Part shown: positions 58,813 to 64,000 of the stretch, one piece after another
How the letters are laid out: each line of letters begins with the position of its first letter
Position numbering within the stretch: the first letter of the stretch is position 1
Source: Heterobilharzia americana
Lineage: Eukaryota > Platyhelminthes > Trematoda > Strigeidida > Schistosomatidae
Direction of reading: 5' to 3'
NCBI GenBank assembly: GCA_944470555.2
Contig: OX104128.1
Span: 61,077,257-61,141,256, forward strand
Length of the DNA: 64,000 nt
Program-made: the position numbers and the translations under genes
Notes under the pieces: model-generated
What the model saw: only the letters and a program-made list of their open reading frames with translations
Told to the model about the DNA's origin: nothing
The model's database searches: none

Positions 58813-61515
58813 TTGACGCAGTAGGCAAGCTTGCGTATCGCGATAACCTAACAAGCTTCGCTGGCTAGATTAACCTCTTCCTGATATCGTGCTGTGCCAG
58901 CTGGATAGTGGTAAGACTAGTTGCATTCACCGTCATAGTGTTAATAACTAAGCTATGAGGGCAGTTCAAGGTCGAAGTTGTGCTGTTGGCTAGATGGGGT
59001 GAAACTGTAGTTAAGTATTTCTCATGGCTGAACATTCCTAGCGATGGCTACCCTAAATGTAACTCACTATTCCCCGCGAAATTCTGGTGCCAAAGACCCT
59101 TTGGGATCTTCGACCAAACTCGCAGGTCGATAATACCACCTATATTAGTCCCTTTTTTATTTCAAATAGACGGAGAATTGACATTCTACGGTGTAAGGAA
59201 CCAGGATGTGTGAACTGCCTTCATACCTGTCAGTAATAAATTTACTTCTAAATTTCAGTATTCTATTTTTTCACTTCCTAGATTTCCACATTATTCTTAC
59301 CTTACCTTTGCAACCCACGTTTACTATCCGAGATCCTAAAAAGTTTCTTTGTTCTCGATAAATCCTGCTGAACATTGTGTCTTAGAGCTTTCAGTAACCA
59401 CACCCTCCGTCATCTCAGGCTATAAACGTATGCTATTTGTTCGGTACACACGGCGTAATTGCAATTATTCACTGAACTTCATCTGACCAGGGTCGCAAAC
59501 CTGCGAAATTCGCCTTTGAAATTTATTGAAGTCCTTTGGTTAGTTTTTGTAGTCTCATAGATTTAAATATAGCAATAAACACTAGAGTAGAAGGCTCACT
59601 GCTCGACTGAACCGCAGTTGATATTCAATTGTGCACTGTTTGACTGAATAGTCCGATAAGGTCTAAAGGGGTAGTGCGATGCGTCTGCGAGTAACAGTAT
59701 GCTGTAGTTTTATTCTACGTCTATGACACGGCCCCTGAAAGTAGAAACTATGAAATCACAACCTCTAAACCATATCTGTCTTCGTGATTGCGTGTGACAG
59801 GATGCATGTAAAAGTAAAATGAGTACTGCACAGGAAAAAGAGCTCAGTGAATTAGGTTGACTTTTGCTAACTGAAGTGACTTGGTTTACCTTTCAAGCCT
59901 TTTCCAAAAATTTTGCCTTCACTCTCTGATATGAACATTAGACCTCGTACAACTCTCCCAACCTCTCACCCTTCAACCACCCCTAAAGATCCAAACCAGC
60001 AAAATACCATTCCTAGTCTCCTAAAACCCTACTATCAATTTTACATTGGAGCTTTCAACGTTTGGACCATATGCCAAGTCGAACAATAGAAATCCCAAGT
60101 CGTAGATGCATACTTTTGCCCAGACCACGCATAGAAGACCAAAGTGTTGTTATTCCCACAACCTCACCTGGCCAGTGTGGTGAATCTGCAAAATTTGCTT
60201 TCCGAGTAACCGGCCATTCTGTGATTGCCATGTACCCGCTGATGTAAGTATAACATTAAGTTGTAGAAAAGGGATCGCACTTGTTGACTGAATATCAGTC
60301 AACAGCTATCTGTTTACTGTCCCATTAAATGGGTCTGTAAAAACTGAAAAGGATTGTGAAATTCGCTCATGCCTGTCGCAGTATTCTCCTGTGTGCCCAC
60401 CAACTGCTGTTCAGGTAAACCAACGTATGATTTTTAAAAAAGCTGTTAATTTCGTCACATAAATCTGGACGTTCAGATATAGTCATGGTAGTGGGCGAGT
60501 TCAACGCTTAAGTAGTGAAACTGAGCCAATCACAAAGGTATCTTGGAGATATCCATGGTGTCCTATACCAGTGGATTGACAAAGATGATCGTCTCTTGCA
60601 ATTTGGTTCTGATTTTCTGAACGAGACAGCGATTCTTTCCCTGATGAGGCCTGTCTGTGCTGATATCCAGTCTGATGTAGAAATAGATGTTCAGACAGTT
60701 GTTAACGTATACCGAGAGTTAGCAACCTCCTAACTAATTGGTCTGAGATGGTGCATCCCACCTGGCTGTCGCAACAGTGGTAAATGTAAATTGACTAAGA
60801 GTCTTCACAGCGAGCACCAACTGTGCTGGTTGGCGAAAGGGAAAGAAATGACTCGTTAATACTGGGCAATTATTTACCCTTCTTAAAGAAACTGGCAAAA
60901 AGGCGATGGTTAGTGAGACTCACTGAATAAGTTAGGTCCCTGATAACCTGTTAGGATAGACGAATGGAAAGTTGGACATAACAATTCAAACGGTACATCA
61001 ACTGGTTTACAACTACGCTTTAGTTCCTCAACATTCAACCAGAACCTCAATGCTGATCTGCCAACTCTCCCCGAAATGGAGGAGGCTGTTTCAAACTCCA
61101 ATCGATGCAAAGCAGCGAAACCTGATGGATCACCATCGGAAAACGTTTCTACAACGGAGGTATAAAACTATCGAATAGAGTAAATAGCATATGGAAGTAA
61201 AGAGTGGTCTTATCAGATAAGTCTACATCACCTATCATTCGAGTTAATAAATAAGGAGAGAGGTCCTTTCATAACACCCATAGAGAAATCGTTGTATCGG
61301 TGATCGTGGGACCCATAGTTATCCAAACCTAACTGAGGGTTGAAAAGAAAAGTCTCAAGGAAACGAGATACGTTTTAGACCTGGATGAAGGTACATCGAT
61401 CAGATCTTCATCGTCATAGGTTTCAGAACACAGGCATACCGGTTGTCGACAACTGCCACACTTCCTTGAAAGTGTGTTGATGGATATGAACACACTTACT
61501 TCTGCATTTCTAAGG
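58813..61515 (+). mobile_element. Old RTE-A copy, 3'-incomplete
   Basis: The plus strand starts with the 5' leader (TTGACG, then AACCTA.CAAGCTTCGCTGG, like 47597-47650). The endonuclease start is at about 60050 (IGAFNVWTICQVEQ). RIEDQSVVIPTTSPGQCGES lies in the next frame at 60125-60200, and VMVVGEFNA and DDRLLQFGSD at 60480-60620. The reverse transcriptase entry is at about 61075-61165 (CKAAKPDGSP), then fragments of the palm up to about 61510 (YIDQIFIV). The C-terminal half is missing. Stops and frame changes are frequent. Confidence 0.78.
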
Positions 61516-64000
61516 ACTGACTTTTAGTGCGTAATTATTTGACATTGCCCTGTTATTACAAGCATACCGATAAAATATAGTCTTCTGAACTCTTTGATCA
61601 TAAATTTGCATATATTTGACATACATTTCGCACACACCAAACGTAAGATAATGTCCCAGGGCTGGTTCACTCAGTGAGGTGGTAGAATGCACTGATTACT
61701 CTATTTAATCAGGAAGTTAAATCAACCCTTAGTGGGTTATTTACTGATGAAATCTCATCTCGAATAACAAAGGTCTGTTCGGCATTTGTCAACTTGTCTC
61801 AATTCTAGAATTAGCAAACTACCCAACTTTTTATCAAGGGATCAGTGTACTGTACTACAGTATCCTCTCTGCTTACCATGATATAGATAAAAAGAGGTCA
61901 CATACAATGGAATCCTCGTGTGAGCAGTGTGAACGTTAGGAGGAAGATAATAGTCAAGGCAGACCAATCAATCGATGAAGCGACTGACGTGGCTTGGATA
62001 TGTGATGTGTATACAAAGACATCACCTGCCTTGATGTGTGATGTTAGCCGAATTAGTATTTGGCTGGAAGAAGGCTCAGATTGGCTAGACCAAAACAAGG
62101 CACCAGTCTGTGAAATCCCCGACGGTCGGACGTTGTGAAGGGCGATGTTGGCTGTATGGACTAGGGCCCTCTGGATGACTAGTGATCAGTGGTTGTTGAC
62201 TCTTCGTGAAATAGCTGGGAGTCAGTTAAAATGACATGAGTGTATTTAGTCTTTGACGTCTTCAAAGTCTTTAACATTTTTGGAAACCTTTATCCTATGT
62301 ATGCCTGCTTCTCTGACACGCTTTCGTCCACTTCCCTTTGCATGATGCTTTGAAGTGCAATTGGAACTAATGCACTTCTTTGCCAGGTTCTACATTGATT
62401 TGTCTTTCTCTGTCTATTCAGGGTATAAACAGAATTCTGACGTTTGATCAGTTGCATCGATATGCAGTGAAATTAATTTGCACCAATCGGATTTTTCAGT
62501 GTATGGGAAGTTAGGTAAATATAGTAAATTTAAAGGGTAAATTAACTACTGTTCTACTTGCGTTATCCACAAATATGTCGGGCGGTGGCAGTAGTTGGAA
62601 TAGTTCTACTTTATTCAAAACCAAAGAGTGGTACTGGATTTCGAAGTCGTATAACTCTTCTTTTTGACTACAAGACAAGAAGTTGTACTCGAAAATTTTT
62701 CCAGCGAGTAATACAATGACTAGTCGTCCGACTGTATAACAATTTCAATCCAACTTATTCATAACATCGTTTGACTTGTTAGTTAGTTCTTTTGGTTTTC
62801 AATGTGAATGATATTTCATCGATTGTATACACTAAACAGTAAGCTTATTGGGCAATGTTTCATTGTATTTATACCTAATTTGTTGATTTTATGCGAATAG
62901 ATGCTTTATATGTGCAATCGACACTATCACAATATTTATCATTTGGTACTAGACTATTGTCGTCGGCATTTCGTCGTTTGGTAACGAATAATATGGTGAA
63001 TTTGTATAATTATCTGTACCCTACAACTGGTAACCCGACCATGTGTTACATGTACGTAATCAGTGTTTACCCCGAAGCTAGATGTAAACTGAAGAATGAG
63101 TGAATCGGAAAAATATCGAAGTTGTGCAAACTAGAATGATATATTTCCGAAGGCTGATGAGTAGCGTACTATCTCACAAACTATCTTATTGACACTAGTC
63201 TTGTGACTCAGATGAGCTGAAATAGCTTCTAACTGTTGCCATATGCAGCTGCTACTTCTATTTCACTCACACCTAACCGCTAAGTTTCATAGACCTTGTG
63301 TGTTTTCGGTGCAATCTTCCGGGTCGGGATTTTGTACATGACAGGGTACTTGTTATCAGTCAGTATATGCCGATAAGCACCAAAAAGTAAGGAATTTTAA
63401 GAAACACAGTAGGGAGACGTTTGAAGGTGGTTTTCGTGCCGTCTTACTGGTGCACCCACTGGTCATCGGTATTTTATGGAATTTCAATAACCGGTCTTAA
63501 ATCTACTTTAGTTTGATAGCTATCTGCTATTCTAGCTTCAAGCAGTTGACTTACAGCTATTTGTTTAGAAGAACGACTATGATAACCTCGTTAACTTGAA
63601 ACTAGTTGTGATCTGCAGAAGATGATCATCCTTATTCGACCTGTGATCGGCTAATCTTCACTGATGACCTCAACGTTTATCTTCTTGGTCTGGACTCTCC
63701 CACCTGAATAGGATAGCTGTATCTGACTTCACACTGGGGTAAAGGTTTATGCAAGCAACTGTCGAGCTACTCCAGATAGTAAATACAGGATTTCAATCAC
63801 TGCTGGGAAGCTGGATTAAATATACTCATAAAGATAAATTGTGAAAATGAAGACGAAACAATGCAGTCCATGTATTAAAATAAAAACGACAGTAGGTGGA
63901 ATATATGAGTGTAATGCAGCTTATTTAATCACTCATAAGTTTTCAAACTGAATTCCCGTGACTTATTTGAGCGTTAAAATTGAAGCGAGTAAGTAGTGGG
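61516..64000. other. Right end of the window, no gene recognised
   Basis: Open frames at 61920-62138 and 62891-63103 (72 and 70 codons, plus) have no known domain. A possible splice acceptor (TCTGTCTATTCAG) ends at 62421, but the open segment after it has no supporting similarity and meets a stop. If FBXO28 continues here, its later exons could not be identified. Confidence 0.4.

Noticed and set aside
62421..62513. A further FBXO28 exon
   Set aside because: There is an acceptor-like site, but the open segment is short, meets a stop in the required phase and has no similarity.

Overview
This window looks like nuclear DNA of a digenean flatworm, most likely a blood fluke (Schistosomatidae) or a close relative. 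Three things point there. One host gene with tiny 5' introns (32 and 31 nt) is followed by introns of more than 8-10 kb. The only LTR retrotransposon has the hallmarks of the CsRn1/Boudicca clade described in flukes. The rest is dominated by RTE- and CR1-like non-LTR retrotransposons, most of them decayed. Species assignment is not possible from sequence alone.

Layout, left to right. 1-3561 (minus): a decayed CR1/Jockey-type element running off the left edge. 4464-7700 (minus): a nearly full-length but frame-broken RTE element (called RTE-B here) between 14-bp target-site duplications. 8040-8560: a decayed Ty3/gypsy integrase fragment. 9237-10258: left arm of a 1.02-kb, apparently perfect inverted repeat whose right arm is at 31887-32908. 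15035-16141: a decayed CR1 reverse transcriptase fragment (family CR1-A). 16990-22661: a young Ty3/gypsy element with 432/431-bp LTRs, a CACA target duplication, a tRNA-Trp-like primer site, a CHCC Gag knuckle and a textbook -1 frameshift signal between Gag and Pol. 26853-28175: a decayed copy of a second RTE family (RTE-A). 29575-29844: a CR1 endonuclease scrap. 33300-38200: a decayed CR1-A copy, followed head-to-tail at about 38220-43800 by a much better preserved CR1-A copy whose ORF1/ORF2 junction is replaced by 363 uninterrupted A residues.

From 44581 onward the window lies in a host gene on the plus strand, an orthologue of FBXO28 (F-box protein). Exons 1-3 are at 44581-45151 and a probable exon 4 is at 55284-55432. 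Intron 3 (about 10.1 kb) and intron 4 (at least 8.5 kb) are filled with RTE-A copies of at least two ages. Old copies lie in the sense direction. Two nearly identical young copies (48974-52772 and 56331-58404) lie antisense. The first young copy sits inside an old one. The second is 5'-truncated with a 13-bp target duplication.

Apart from FBXO28 no host gene was recognised. The retroelements encode the usual set: Gag or ORF1 RNA-binding proteins, endonuclease or integrase, protease, reverse transcriptase and RNase H. Several young elements are broken only by single-base losses, so base-level assembly error has to be considered next to real decay.
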